From assembly GCF_902859895.1 (NCBI RefSeq), contig NZ_CADIKM010000003.1, forward strand, positions 310,001-374,000: a stretch of 64,000 bases of DNA. The letters run 5' to 3'. Below, piece after piece: positions 1-8,273 of this stretch. Positions within the stretch are counted from its first letter, which is position 1; each line of letters opens with the position of its first letter. Source of the DNA: Pararobbsia alpina. Its GTDB lineage: Bacteria > Pseudomonadota > Gammaproteobacteria > Burkholderiales > Burkholderiaceae. The notes beneath the pieces are model-generated. The model was not told the origin of the DNA. It saw only the letters and a list, made by a program, of their open reading frames with translations, and made no database searches. A program made the translations under genes and the position numbers.

Positions 1-258
1 CACGGCTTGCTCGACGGCGAGACGCGTAACTACTCGGCCGAGGGGGCGCTCGCCCAATCCTCGCAGTATCGCGCGAACCTGTTGCACGGCACGGTGCGCC
101 GCTTTGGCGCGGACGGACAGGTCTTGCAGGAACGGCGATACCTGCAGGGCAAGCCGCAAGGCGAGTGGCGCAGCGTCGCCGCGGCGGCGACACCCGGCGA
201 ACGGGCAAACGGCGGTCCGCGTCTCGTCAAGCATCTCGAGAAATGGGTGAGGGGCTGA
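1..258 (+). CDS. MORN-repeat-like protein, 3' end only
   Basis: The reading frame is open from the window edge, so only the C-terminal 85 residues are visible. They contain spaced HG-x-x-x-x-F/Y and G-x-x-x-G-E-W patterns (HGLLDGETRNYS, HGTVRRFGADG, GKPQGEW) typical of MORN or YwqK-type repeats, which often mediate protein or membrane contacts. The stop lies one base before the start of the next gene, so the two are probably co-transcribed. A MORN-like protein beside a PAAR-like gene is a common accessory arrangement in T6SS loci. A specific function cannot be assigned from this fragment. Confidence 0.6.
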   Translation, partial: HGLLDGETRNYSAEGALAQSSQYRANLLHGTVRRFGADGQVLQERRYLQGKPQGEWRSVAAAATPGERANGGPRLVKHLEKWVRG

Positions 259-259
259 C

Positions 260-646
260 ATGGGCATCCAGGTGACGACAGGTTCCATGCTCCAGTGCAG
301 TTTCGGCGTCGCGCCGGCGTCGCTCAATGTGCTGCCGCTCGCGCGCGTGACGGCCGGCACACCCGCGGCCAGCATCATGGATCACATACCGATGGTCAAC
401 GTCATGCCGTTCGGTACGTGCAGTTGCACGGGCAACCCGCAAGTCATCGCGGCGACGGCCGCCGCGCTCGGCGCGCTGACGCCGATGCCCTGCATACCGA
501 TGACGATGGCGCCGTGGATGCCCGGCTCGCCCACGGTGCTGGTCGGCGGGCAACCGGCCTTGAACAACAGCTCGAAACTACTGTGCGTGTGGGGCGGCGA
601 GATCCAGATCGTCTCCACTGCGCAATCCACTACTTCGATTCCTTAA
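260..646 (+). CDS. DUF4280-type PAAR-like protein of the T6SS locus
   Basis: This 128-residue protein has the composition of the DUF4280/PAAR-like family. It is rich in Gly, Pro and Met and has conserved Cys residues (MLQCSFG, FGTCSCTGNP, MPCIPM, LLCVWGGEIQI) and an N-terminal MGIQVTTGSMLQC. Family members are thought to cap the VgrG spike of a T6SS and carry or link effectors, and the late Cys and Gly-Gly positions resemble PAAR metal-binding folds. There is no signal peptide, as expected for a protein loaded in the cytoplasm. It begins one base after the MORN-like gene and is followed by a small membrane-protein gene. The family call is good. Spike function is inferred from family and context. 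Confidence 0.75.
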   Translation: MGIQVTTGSMLQCSFGVAPASLNVLPLARVTAGTPAASIMDHIPMVNVMPFGTCSCTGNPQVIAATAAALGALTPMPCIPMTMAPWMPGSPTVLVGGQPALNNSSKLLCVWGGEIQIVSTAQSTTSIP

Positions 647-657
647 GGCGAGGCGCG

Positions 658-918
658 ATGCAATACGTTATTTCGATGACCTCGCGGATGGTGACGATCG
701 CCGCATGCTGCGTGCTGTTGCTGTGCGTGCTGCTGTTCCTGTTGGGTTTCGAGATCGGTGCGCGATTTGTCGCTCCGCCGGCCCCCCTCACGGCGCAATC
801 CGTCGCACCGACGCTTGCCATCACGCCAGCGCCCGCAACCGCACCGGAACCTCCCGCAGGGGCTTCGTCACCCTCCGCGGGCGAGACAGACGCTGCTCCT
901 GCTTCTTCGACTTCTTGA
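658..918 (+). CDS. Small single-pass membrane protein in T6SS locus
   Basis: The product has 86 residues. Residues about 10-35 form one strongly hydrophobic helix (TIAACCVLLLCVLLFLLGFEIG). A Pro/Ala/Ser-rich tail follows, with no recognisable fold and probably extended. ATG 658 is chosen because the transmembrane segment follows directly; the same frame is open further upstream only as an overlap with the PAAR-like gene. The next gene, an exported binding protein, starts 13 bp downstream, so this is an operon member. No family is recognised. It could be a small inner-membrane accessory or an immunity-like protein, but that is speculation. Confidence 0.55.
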   Translation: MQYVISMTSRMVTIAACCVLLLCVLLFLLGFEIGARFVAPPAPLTAQSVAPTLAITPAPATAPEPPAGASSPSAGETDAAPASSTS

Positions 919-931
919 GACTGTAATCACC

Positions 932-1960
932 ATGTCGTTTCTGATCTCACGCTTTCTCTCTGTCAACGCAAGACGGCCCCGCGCGGCGGGTCCGGTTCGC
1001 GGTATGTGGCGTCGGGTTGTCGCCATGCTCCTCGCGTTTGCCGCGATCACGGCAGCCGGCATCGCAACGAGCAGTGCAGCGACGGCCGCCAGCGCCAACA
1101 TTTCACCAGCCAGTGAGGCCACCGTGGCGAGCGCAGCGGCAGCGGCAGCGGCGGCCAGCGCCCCCGCGTCCGAAGTCGCACTCGTCACAACCGCGAACGG
1201 GCTCGTGCAAATGCCCAACGGCCGACTGCTCTCACCGGAGTTCGCTCGCATCGCAAGCCGGGGCGAAATCGTGGTCGCCGTGCTCGGCGTCGACCAGCCT
1301 CCTTTTTTCCAACGCTACGAGGGCGAGCTGTCGGGCTTCGACATCGATCTCGCGAATGAGATCGCGCAGAAGCTCGGCGTGAAGGTCCGCTTCAACCGCG
1401 ATGCCTGGACCTTCGACGGGGTGGTGAACCTGCTGGCGAGCGGGCAGGCCGACATTGCCATTAGCAAACTGTCGCGCACGCTGCCGCGCGCGGAACTGAT
1501 CAGCTTCAGCGTTCCCTACGTGCAACTGCATCGCGCCCTGCTGCTGAACCGCCTCAAGTTCGCGGAGCTCGCGCATGACCGTTCCGTGCCGGAAGTGATC
1601 CGCACGTACGACGGCACGATCGGGGTGGTGGTGAATTCGTCCTACGCCGATTACGTGGTGAGCAATTTCCCGCATGCGAAGGTCGTTGGCTATCGAAGCT
1701 GGGACGAACTGGTCAAGGCGTTGAACGCGGGTGACATCACGGCAGCCTATCGCGACGAATTCGAAGTCAAGCACGTCCTCAAGCAGGATCCGACCGCTTC
1801 GCTGCGCCTGCGCGTCGTCACGCTCGAAGACCTCAACGACACGATTGCGGTCGGCGTCAATATTTCCTCGCCGGCGCTGCTTGCGTTTGTCAACCAGTTC
1901 CTCGAGGAACGCAGCAGGAAGCTCGACGTCAACACGCTGCTGCAAGCGACGAAAAACTGA
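932..1960 (+). CDS. Periplasmic amino-acid-binding protein, SBP family 3
   Basis: This 342-residue exported protein has the family 3 solute-binding fold. After a long N-terminus with a hydrophobic export segment (about residues 28-48) and an Ala/Ser-rich linker (about 50-80), the domain runs from GEIVVAVLGVDQPPFF through SGFDIDLANEIAQKLGV, ADIAISKLSRTLPRAE and IGVVVNSSYADYV to the C-terminus. These are the hallmark segments of glutamate/aspartate/glutamine-type binding proteins. There is no ABC permease or ATPase nearby. The next genes are symporter homologues and an aspartate/glutamate racemase, so the ligand is inferred to be an acidic amino acid. Start ATG 932 is chosen over in-frame upstream codons because those overlap the preceding gene. 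Confidence 0.85.
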   Translation: MSFLISRFLSVNARRPRAAGPVRGMWRRVVAMLLAFAAITAAGIATSSAATAASANISPASEATVASAAAAAAAASAPASEVALVTTANGLVQMPNGRLLSPEFARIASRGEIVVAVLGVDQPPFFQRYEGELSGFDIDLANEIAQKLGVKVRFNRDAWTFDGVVNLLASGQADIAISKLSRTLPRAELISFSVPYVQLHRALLLNRLKFAELAHDRSVPEVIRTYDGTIGVVVNSSYADYVVSNFPHAKVVGYRSWDELVKALNAGDITAAYRDEFEVKHVLKQDPTASLRLRVVTLEDLNDTIAVGVNISSPALLAFVNQFLEERSRKLDVNTLLQATKN

Positions 1961-1965
1961 ACGAC

Positions 1966-1995
1966 CGCAAGAAAACAAGCCGCAAGAAAACAAGC
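1966..1995 (+). repeat. Two tandem copies of a 15-nt A-rich unit
   Basis: The unit CGCAAGAAAACAAGC occurs twice, back to back and identically, in the 54-bp spacer between the binding-protein stop and the symporter start. The spacer is unusually A-rich for this locus. It could act as a translation-enhancing A-rich leader for the symporter, or simply be slippage-generated. Confidence 0.8.
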
Positions 1996-2014
1996 CAGAA
2001 GAGACCAAAAGAAA

Positions 2015-3292
2015 ATGAATGCCAGCAAACTCTATGCTTTCGCGGTCAACCCATGGGCGGTGATCGGCAGCCTGGCGCTCGGGGGCGCCTTCGGACTGCT
2101 CCTGCCGATCGAAGCCCAGAAGCTCGGCCTCGTCGGGGACATCTATGTCAACTTGCTGAAGATGACGACCTTGCCTTTCATGATCTCGGCGGTCATCTTC
2201 AGCCTGCAGCGCCTGTTTCGCGAAGGGGGCGGCACCTCGAAACTCCTGGTCCGGGTTCTCACCGTCTTTGTCTGCGCCTCGGCCCTCGTTGCCGTGGTCG
2301 GCGCGATCGTGCTGCTCGTCATGCGCCCGGGTGCGAACCTGTCGAGGGTGACCATGCAGGCGTTCGGCATGATGGTCGGTAATGACACCTCGTCGAACGA
2401 AACGATCATGAATCTCTACGGCGGCGACCTGACCGAAAAGAGCATGAGCTTCATCGACGTGCTAAGCAGCCTCGTTCCCACGAATATCTTCGCGGCGCTC
2501 GCCAACGGTGACGCATTGAAGGCGCTGGTGTTCGCCCTGCTGTTCGGTCTCGCTGTCGGGCGCGTTCCCGAACGGATCTCAGTCGGGCTCAGCCAGTCGC
2601 TTGAAACGATTTACCACGCATGCCAGAAGCTGATGCACTGGCTCAGCTATCCGCTGCCGCTGATCCTCTTCTGCATGAGCGCGGCACAGCTCGGCAAGTC
2701 GGGTGTCGGGCCCCTGCATGCGATGCTGCAGTTCGTGATCGCCTTCTTCATCGCCTGTGTCGTGCTGCTGGTGTTCGCCGCCGCAGTGATCTGGAAGCGC
2801 TCCAACCATTCCCTCGGCGTGACGCTCGATGCGCTGCGCGCACCGTTCGCGCTCGCGCTGGCCACCCGCAATAGCGCGGCGTGCATGCCGAGCATGATCG
2901 AGAGCCTGGTCGACGGTCTCGGCTTCGCGCGCTCGCGCGTCGAGCTGCTCGTGCCGTTGACGGTGTCGCTGCTGCGTGTCGGACCGATGGTCTATTACGT
3001 CTGCGCAACCCTGTTCATCGCCCAGTTGTATGGACATGACCTGAGCGCGGTCGATATCGCGACCGTGCTGTTCGCCTCGGTGCTCGCCGGCTTTGCCTCG
3101 GCGGGCATGACGGGACTCGTGACGGTATCGCTGATCGGCATGACATGCGTCTACCTGCGCCTGCCGTTCGAAGCCGCGTTCATCCTGTTCCTCGCGGTCG
3201 ACCCCTTGTGCGACATGCTCCGTACCGTGGTGCTCGTCATTGGCAACACGGCCGCGGTTTCGATCATCTGCCCCCGTCCCTTGAAGATCTAG
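2015..3292 (+). CDS. Divergent dicarboxylate/amino-acid symporter (DAACS family)
   Basis: The product is a 425-residue polytopic membrane protein with the GltP/DctA layout: early helices with PIEAQKLGLVGDIYVNLLKMTTLPF, the segment VPTNIFAALANGDALKALVFALLFG, and a hairpin-1-like stretch ATRNSAACMP where classical members have a serine-rich SSSAATLP-type sequence. The TM7 motif NMDGT is absent; the aligned sequence is PLTVSLLRVGPMVYY. The TM8 region DMLRTVVLVIGN keeps part of the substrate-binding pattern. It should sit in the inner membrane and probably move acidic amino acids, but ion coupling may differ from the family norm. It lies between the binding-protein gene and the racemase gene (8 bp upstream of the latter). 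Confidence 0.8.
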   Translation: MNASKLYAFAVNPWAVIGSLALGGAFGLLLPIEAQKLGLVGDIYVNLLKMTTLPFMISAVIFSLQRLFREGGGTSKLLVRVLTVFVCASALVAVVGAIVLLVMRPGANLSRVTMQAFGMMVGNDTSSNETIMNLYGGDLTEKSMSFIDVLSSLVPTNIFAALANGDALKALVFALLFGLAVGRVPERISVGLSQSLETIYHACQKLMHWLSYPLPLILFCMSAAQLGKSGVGPLHAMLQFVIAFFIACVVLLVFAAAVIWKRSNHSLGVTLDALRAPFALALATRNSAACMPSMIESLVDGLGFARSRVELLVPLTVSLLRVGPMVYYVCATLFIAQLYGHDLSAVDIATVLFASVLAGFASAGMTGLVTVSLIGMTCVYLRLPFEAAFILFLAVDPLCDMLRTVVLVIGNTAAVSIICPRPLKI

Positions 3293-3300
3293 AGAACACT

Positions 3301-4011
3301 ATGGCACTCATCGGCGTTCTCGGCGGCATGGGGCCGCTCGCCACGGTCGACTTCATGGAGCAGGTCATCCTGCTGACCAGTACGGCCGGGGCGACTTCCG
3401 ACCAGCAGCATCTGCCGATGCTGGTGGCGAATCTGCCGCATACGCCCGACCGTTCGGCCGGCATGCTCGGCCTCGGCGAGGACCCGCTGCCGGCCCTGCT
3501 CGACGGCATCGACCTGCTCAACCGCAACGGTGTGGAGCTCATTGCGATTCCCTGTAATTCGGCTCACTTCTGGTATTCCGCGATGCGTGCGCACAGCCCG
3601 GTGCCGATTCTCCATATCGTCGAGACCTGTATCGCCGCCGTGCCAGGGGGCGCACGCAGGGTGGCGGTGCTGGCGACGGGCGGCACGCTGTCGTCGGGAC
3701 TGTTCCAGCAAGGGCTGACGACGCGCGGCATCGAACCCGTGGTGCCCAATGCGATCACGCAGGTGCATATCGAGGCCTGTATCCGGGCCGTCAAGGCGGG
3801 CGAGCTCGACGAGTCGGCCGTGCATCTCGCGGCCGCGCTCGATGAGTTCATTTCGCGCGGCGCGGATGCCGCGGTGATGGGATGCACCGAAATTCCGCTG
3901 GCCGCGCGGCATATCGCGAAGCCCGCGCTCACCCTGGTCGACAGCACGCTGGAGCTCGCGCGCGCCACGGTGTCCTATGCGCTCGCGCGCGGCTGGAATA
4001 CGCCTCGATGA
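3301..4011 (+). CDS. Aspartate/glutamate racemase family protein
   Basis: This 236-residue cytoplasmic enzyme belongs to the cofactor-independent Asp/Glu racemase superfamily. The N-terminal IGVLGGMGPLATVDF, the first catalytic-Cys segment IAIPCNSAHFWY and the second catalytic-Cys segment VMGCTEIPLA are all intact, so it should be active. It would interconvert L- and D-forms of aspartate or glutamate. ATG 3301 gives the canonical family N-terminus; longer in-frame starts overlap the symporter gene. Its stop overlaps the start of the second symporter gene (ATGA), indicating translational coupling. It is flanked by two transporter homologues inside a T6SS locus. Confidence 0.9.
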   Translation: MALIGVLGGMGPLATVDFMEQVILLTSTAGATSDQQHLPMLVANLPHTPDRSAGMLGLGEDPLPALLDGIDLLNRNGVELIAIPCNSAHFWYSAMRAHSPVPILHIVETCIAAVPGGARRVAVLATGGTLSSGLFQQGLTTRGIEPVVPNAITQVHIEACIRAVKAGELDESAVHLAAALDEFISRGADAAVMGCTEIPLAARHIAKPALTLVDSTLELARATVSYALARGWNTPR

Positions 4012-5423
4012 AAGCCTGGAAGTCCATCTCGAACAGTACGCTTGCACTGCTGGTGTGCTTCGTGATGGGGGCGATCGTCGGCATCGTCGCCGCGCCGGTC
4101 GGTGCGGCGGCCTACTTTGTCGGGCAGCTCTACCTCTCGGTGGTCAATATGGCTGCCGTGCCGCTGCTGGTCGTCGCCATGTTTTTTGGGTTGAGGCAGT
4201 TGCTCGCGATGTCGCGGCCCGGCGTGCGGATCGGCACGATGCTGATGCTCGCGGTGGTGCTCGTCGCCTTGTGCGCGGCGGGCGGCGTCGCGTTGGCCGC
4301 CATTGCGATGCCCGGCCAGCATCTCTCCAGCGTGGCACATGCCCGACTCGGCGAACTCGTCCTGCAAAGCACAAGCGACACCCGCGTCGTGCTCTTTGGC
4401 CATGCGGCATCGAGTGCCACCGTAACGCCCGGCGGCTTCTCGCTCGGCGACCTCGTGCCCGACAATTTCTATCACGCGCTCGCGCAGGGTCGGGCGCTCG
4501 GCATCCTGACCGGTACGATTCTCTTTGGCATGGCGTTCGCTGCGCTCTCGAGCGAGCAGACCCCTATGCTCAACAGCGTCTTCGAGGGCATCTACCGCGC
4601 GCTCGAGTCGGTGATCGGGTATGCGAACCTGTTGCTGCCCGTGCTGGCCTTCGGCATGGCCGCGCATCTGAGCGCGCATGTGCAGCGCGCGACGATCGAT
4701 GCAATGAGCGGCTTCCTGCTGTGCTTCGTCTTGTCCGCGCTGCTACTGTCCGCCCTGGCGCTGGCGGCCATCGCCCGGCAAGCGGGCACCTCGTTCGGCC
4801 GTGCGCTCACGAGCCTGAAGACACCGATGCTCGTCGGCCTCGCATCGGGCAGCGCGACCGCGCCGATTCCCCACACGATCGAAGCGATGAGCACACGCCT
4901 GGGGTTCAGCCGCGGCGTCGCCGAACTGGTGGTGCCGTTCGGCAGTGTCTTCGTGCGCGCCGGCTCGGCTTTGTATTTCGCGCTGGCGGCGGTATTCGTC
5001 GCGAATCTTTACGATCGGCCGATCGGCATGGCCGATATCGTCGTGATCGGCGTGGCGTCGACTGTCGCGGCCTTGATGTCGGCCGGGCAGAATGGTGTCG
5101 TGAGCGTTGGCTATATCGGTGTGGTGCTGTCGCTGTTACAGTTGCCGGTCGAGGCGGCGGGGGTGCTGTTCATCACTATCGATGTGATCTGCGAGGGGCC
5201 GCGCAATCTATTGAGCCTCTTGTCGATCTGCACCGTGGTCGCGCTCGTATCGGCGGGTTTGCCGTCCGAGCGTACACCGCTTCCGGCCGCGCTCGCAGCC
5301 GCAGGGGCCCGACCCGTGTTCCGATTCACGTTCTCGCGTGCGCAACTCGTGCTCGCGATGAGCTGCGTCGTCGCCGCGGCGTCGCTGATCGTACTAATGG
5401 GCATTGGCGTAGGGGCGAAATGA
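4008..5423 (+). CDS. Second divergent DAACS-family symporter homologue
   Basis: This 471-residue membrane protein is a distant homologue of the symporter at 2015-3292. It has the same organisation: VGQLYLSVVNMAAVPLLVVAMFF near the N-terminus, LVPDNFYHALAQGRALGILTGTILFG, and a hairpin-1-like LASGSATAPIPHTIE. As in the first copy, the NMDGT motif is replaced, here by FVRAGSALYF; both copies place Arg and Gly in this motif. TM8 has EGPRNLLSL instead of the usual Asp/Arg/Asn pattern. A C-terminal extension ends in an extra hydrophobic helix. It starts by ATGA overlap with the racemase gene and runs into tssJ. Family membership is clear, but substrate and mechanism are uncertain. Confidence 0.78.
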   Translation: MKAWKSISNSTLALLVCFVMGAIVGIVAAPVGAAAYFVGQLYLSVVNMAAVPLLVVAMFFGLRQLLAMSRPGVRIGTMLMLAVVLVALCAAGGVALAAIAMPGQHLSSVAHARLGELVLQSTSDTRVVLFGHAASSATVTPGGFSLGDLVPDNFYHALAQGRALGILTGTILFGMAFAALSSEQTPMLNSVFEGIYRALESVIGYANLLLPVLAFGMAAHLSAHVQRATIDAMSGFLLCFVLSALLLSALALAAIARQAGTSFGRALTSLKTPMLVGLASGSATAPIPHTIEAMSTRLGFSRGVAELVVPFGSVFVRAGSALYFALAAVFVANLYDRPIGMADIVVIGVASTVAALMSAGQNGVVSVGYIGVVLSLLQLPVEAAGVLFITIDVICEGPRNLLSLLSICTVVALVSAGLPSERTPLPAALAAAGARPVFRFTFSRAQLVLAMSCVVAAASLIVLMGIGVGAK

Positions 5424-5533
5424 CGAACTACCAATTGGCTTTGAGAAACGGGCAGCGTGCTGGAACGTCCGGCGCCTGCCCAGGCACGCCGGAACGGCGG
5501 CCGGCGCAGCGGCGGGCATGGCTCCCGAATAGC

Positions 5534-6058
5534 ATGAAGAGCGACATGAACAGCGGCACGAAGAGCGGCACGAAGAGTCGCCTTGCAAACCTGTCGATGA
5601 CGGTTTGCTCCATGGTCCTGATGTGCTGCCTGCTTGGCGCTTGTGCGATGCCATCGTTCCTGAGCTTCAAGGGCGACAAGGTGAAGTGGACGCAGGTCAC
5701 GCTGAGCGCGAGCGACGACGTCAACAATAACAGCCCGATCGCGGTCGACGTCGTGCTCGTGACGGATGACACACTGCTCGCCAAGCTCGCCGAGCTGCCC
5801 GCATCGAAGTGGTTTGCCGCGCGCGCCGATCTGGTCAACACCTATCCCGACGGGGTGCGCTACCGCAGTTGGGAGGTGGTGCCCGGCCAACAGCTCACCG
5901 TGCCAGGCGAAACCTTCGCGGGCCCGCGCGTCGCGGGTGCTTTCGTTTTTGCAAATTATCCCGCCCCGGGTGCGCATCGTATCCGGATCGAACAGTTCGG
6001 CGGCCGGCTTGCCCTGCAGCTCGACAACAACACGTTTTCCGTCTCGGCCGTGAAATGA
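5534..6058 (+). CDS. tssJ: T6SS outer-membrane lipoprotein TssJ
   Basis: TssJ (VasD/Lip) anchors the T6SS membrane complex to the outer membrane by binding the periplasmic part of TssM. The 174-residue product has a hydrophobic leader ending in a lipobox, CCLLGAC, whose Cys is residue 37. A beta-sandwich follows, with the typical TssJ segments WTQVTLSASDDVNNNSPIAVDVVLV, SKWFAARADL, VVPGQQLTV and VAGAFVFANYP. ATG 5534 is preferred because it gives a lipoprotein signal of normal length. An in-frame ATG at 5420 that overlaps the symporter stop would add 38 residues and couple translation. It is followed by tssK after 54 bp. Confidence 0.88.
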   Translation: MKSDMNSGTKSGTKSRLANLSMTVCSMVLMCCLLGACAMPSFLSFKGDKVKWTQVTLSASDDVNNNSPIAVDVVLVTDDTLLAKLAELPASKWFAARADLVNTYPDGVRYRSWEVVPGQQLTVPGETFAGPRVAGAFVFANYPAPGAHRIRIEQFGGRLALQLDNNTFSVSAVK

Positions 6059-6112
6059 CAGTGTATGAGCGTCCTGTGAACACATTCCATCCGAACCTCA
6101 GGAGGGTCGACC

Positions 6113-7444
6113 ATGTCTGATCGCGCGATACCCGTGGTCGACCGTATCGAGTGGTTCGAAGGCCTGCTGCTTTCGCCACAGCATTTTCAGTTGATGACCT
6201 CGCGCATCGACTCGCTCGTCGCATGGCAGACGCTCGCGGCCGCGCCGTTCAGCTGGGGCGTGCGGCGCCTCGTGTTCGACGCCGGCCTGCTGCCGGGCGG
6301 CACGGTGCGGGTGTTGCTGCTCGATGCGATCATGCCGGACGGCACAGCCGTGTCGTACTCGGCGGAAACGAGCGAGGGCGCGCGGCTCGAGCTGTCACTC
6401 GAATCGCACTCGGAGCAGCTTGCCAACGGGCCGCTCGATTTCTACCTGACCTTGCCGGTCGCCACGACGATGCGGCGCGACACGCAGATGAAGCGCTTTC
6501 GTTCGTCGGCAGGCGCGCCGGTCGAAGACGAAGTGTCGGATGCGCCGGCCGCGGACATCGCGCGCCTCGTGCCCAATCTCGCACTGTCGGCCGGAGAACT
6601 GCCCTCGGCGATGTATGTCCATTTGCGGCTGGGTTCGGTCTACAAGGATAACGAAGTCGTGCGGCTCGGCGAGCGGCTGCCGCCCCTGCTCGAAGTCGCG
6701 CGCGACAATCCCCTGTGGACCGGCGTCGCTTCGCTGCTCGGCCAGTTGCGCGGCAAGGCGGCGTTCGTTGCACGGCAGACCGCGATTCCGTCGTCGAAGG
6801 TCGACGACCGCCTGACCCAGCTCGAGCTCAAGGACCGCTTGCGTAGCCTGCTGAGCGGACTGCCCCTGGCCGAGGCGGTCTTGCGCACGCCGCACCTGCA
6901 TCCGCTCGCGCTGTACCTGTCGCTCGCCTCGCTGATCGGCTCCCTGAGCATGCTCAAGCCGGGAGGCTTGCCGCCCGTGCCGCCCGACTACGATCATGCC
7001 GATCCGCTGGCCGTGTTCACGCCCTTGTTGCGTGCGCTGCGCGATGAGATGTCCGAAGTCAGCGAGGACTATCGCGAGCACAAATTCGAATTCAAGCAGG
7101 GCGCGTTCGAAATCGCGCTGCAACCCGACTGGATCGGCGAGCGGCTCGTGGTCGGCCTACGCGGCCAGTCCGATCGTGATCTGCTCGCGTGGATGGAAGG
7201 TGCGGTGATCGGTTCGCGTTCGGTCCATGCCTCGCTGCGCAGCCGCCGCGTGCTCGGCGCATCGCGCCGTGTCGTCGAGTATGCGCAGGAGCTCGGGATT
7301 CGTTCGGGGTCCGGCTATCTGCTGTTCGAGATCCAGGCCGATCCGAACCTCGTGCTCGCCAGCGAATCGCTGATCATCGGCAACCCCAACGAAGGCGCGA
7401 ACGCCCAACGGCCGCAGGAAATGCTGCTGTTCGTCAAAGGCTGA
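6113..7444 (+). CDS. tssK: T6SS baseplate protein TssK
   Basis: TssK (ImpJ/VasE) is the trimeric adaptor that joins the T6SS baseplate to the TssJLM membrane complex. The 443-residue length is normal for the family. The N-terminal RIEWFEGLLLSPQHFQ is the family signature, and the C-terminal half carries RSVHASLRSRRVLGASRRVV and YLLFEIQADP, as in other TssK proteins. A strong ribosome-binding site, AGGAGG, lies 8 bases before the ATG. The protein is cytoplasmic, with no signal peptide. It is followed by tssL with a 24-bp gap, within the tssJKLMA operon. Confidence 0.95.
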   Translation: MSDRAIPVVDRIEWFEGLLLSPQHFQLMTSRIDSLVAWQTLAAAPFSWGVRRLVFDAGLLPGGTVRVLLLDAIMPDGTAVSYSAETSEGARLELSLESHSEQLANGPLDFYLTLPVATTMRRDTQMKRFRSSAGAPVEDEVSDAPAADIARLVPNLALSAGELPSAMYVHLRLGSVYKDNEVVRLGERLPPLLEVARDNPLWTGVASLLGQLRGKAAFVARQTAIPSSKVDDRLTQLELKDRLRSLLSGLPLAEAVLRTPHLHPLALYLSLASLIGSLSMLKPGGLPPVPPDYDHADPLAVFTPLLRALRDEMSEVSEDYREHKFEFKQGAFEIALQPDWIGERLVVGLRGQSDRDLLAWMEGAVIGSRSVHASLRSRRVLGASRRVVEYAQELGIRSGSGYLLFEIQADPNLVLASESLIIGNPNEGANAQRPQEMLLFVKG

Positions 7445-7468
7445 CATCAAAGTGAAGGTACGTTGAGC

Positions 7469-8221
7469 ATGGCACGCAATCGACCCGCATCCGAAGAGGA
7501 CGACCTGGTGACCGGGCCGTTCCGCGCATTTCTCGATGAACTCGTGAAAGCGCAGAAGCGCTTCTCCGAAGCCCCGGATGCCGATCCCGAACTCGCCGCA
7601 CAAGGCTTGAGCCGGCATTTGCTGAACCTGCTGGAAATCCAGACCTTGCAGTCGCGCCGCGACAGCACGCGCTTTGAGATGGAGAACGTCGCGGATGCGC
7701 GTTACCTCAAGGCCGTGCTCGCCGACGAGATCCTGCTCAATACGCCATGGACCGGCCGCGAACGGTGGACGGCCTATCTGCTCGAATCGACCTTGTTCCG
7801 CACGAACGTGGCGGGCGATCTCGTGTTCCGCAAGATCGAGCAACTGCTTTCGGACCGCGAACCTTCGCGCCGCGGCGTCGCACGACTCTACCTGTTCGGA
7901 CTCGCGATGGGATTCCAGGGCAAGTTTCGCGACACGGACGCCGCCGCGCAACTGCGCAACTACCGCGAGGAGCTCTACGAATTCGTCTACCAGCGGCGTG
8001 CCGATCTCGGTGGCCGCGATCGGGTGGTGGCCGACGCGGCCTATGCGAACACGCTGTCGCATATCGCTCCGCGCAAGCTGCCGACCGTGAGCCGCTGGAC
8101 GGTGATGTTCGTGCTCGCATTCGTGTCGATGCTCGCGATCTCGGAAATGCTCTGGCTCTGGCAATCGTGGCCGGTGCGTAACGCGCTGCATGGCGACGCC
8201 GTGACGGGGGTGAGCCCGTGA
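7469..8221 (+). CDS. tssL: T6SS inner-membrane protein TssL (DotU family, short form)
   Basis: TssL (DotU/IcmH) is a C-tail-anchored inner-membrane component that binds TssM and TssK. The 250-residue product has the cytoplasmic DotU domain (GPFRAFLDELVKAQKRF, RYLKAVLADEILLNTPW, LYLFGLAMGFQGKFRD, REELYEFVYQRR) and one C-terminal transmembrane helix (VMFVLAFVSMLAISEMLWLW). There is no peptidoglycan-binding OmpA domain after the helix, so this is the short form and anchoring to the wall must come from another protein. ATG 7469 is preferred to the in-frame TTG two codons upstream. tssM follows. Confidence 0.95.
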   Translation: MARNRPASEEDDLVTGPFRAFLDELVKAQKRFSEAPDADPELAAQGLSRHLLNLLEIQTLQSRRDSTRFEMENVADARYLKAVLADEILLNTPWTGRERWTAYLLESTLFRTNVAGDLVFRKIEQLLSDREPSRRGVARLYLFGLAMGFQGKFRDTDAAAQLRNYREELYEFVYQRRADLGGRDRVVADAAYANTLSHIAPRKLPTVSRWTVMFVLAFVSMLAISEMLWLWQSWPVRNALHGDAVTGVSP

Positions 8222-8273
8222 GGCACCTGTTCCTGATGTCGTCGCATTGCCTGTCTTCCACCGGAGCCTATTC

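Noticed and set aside
295-657. Upstream extension of the small T6SS membrane protein
   Set aside because: It overlaps the PAAR-like gene in another frame and reads as Arg-rich shadow. The real protein begins at ATG 658.
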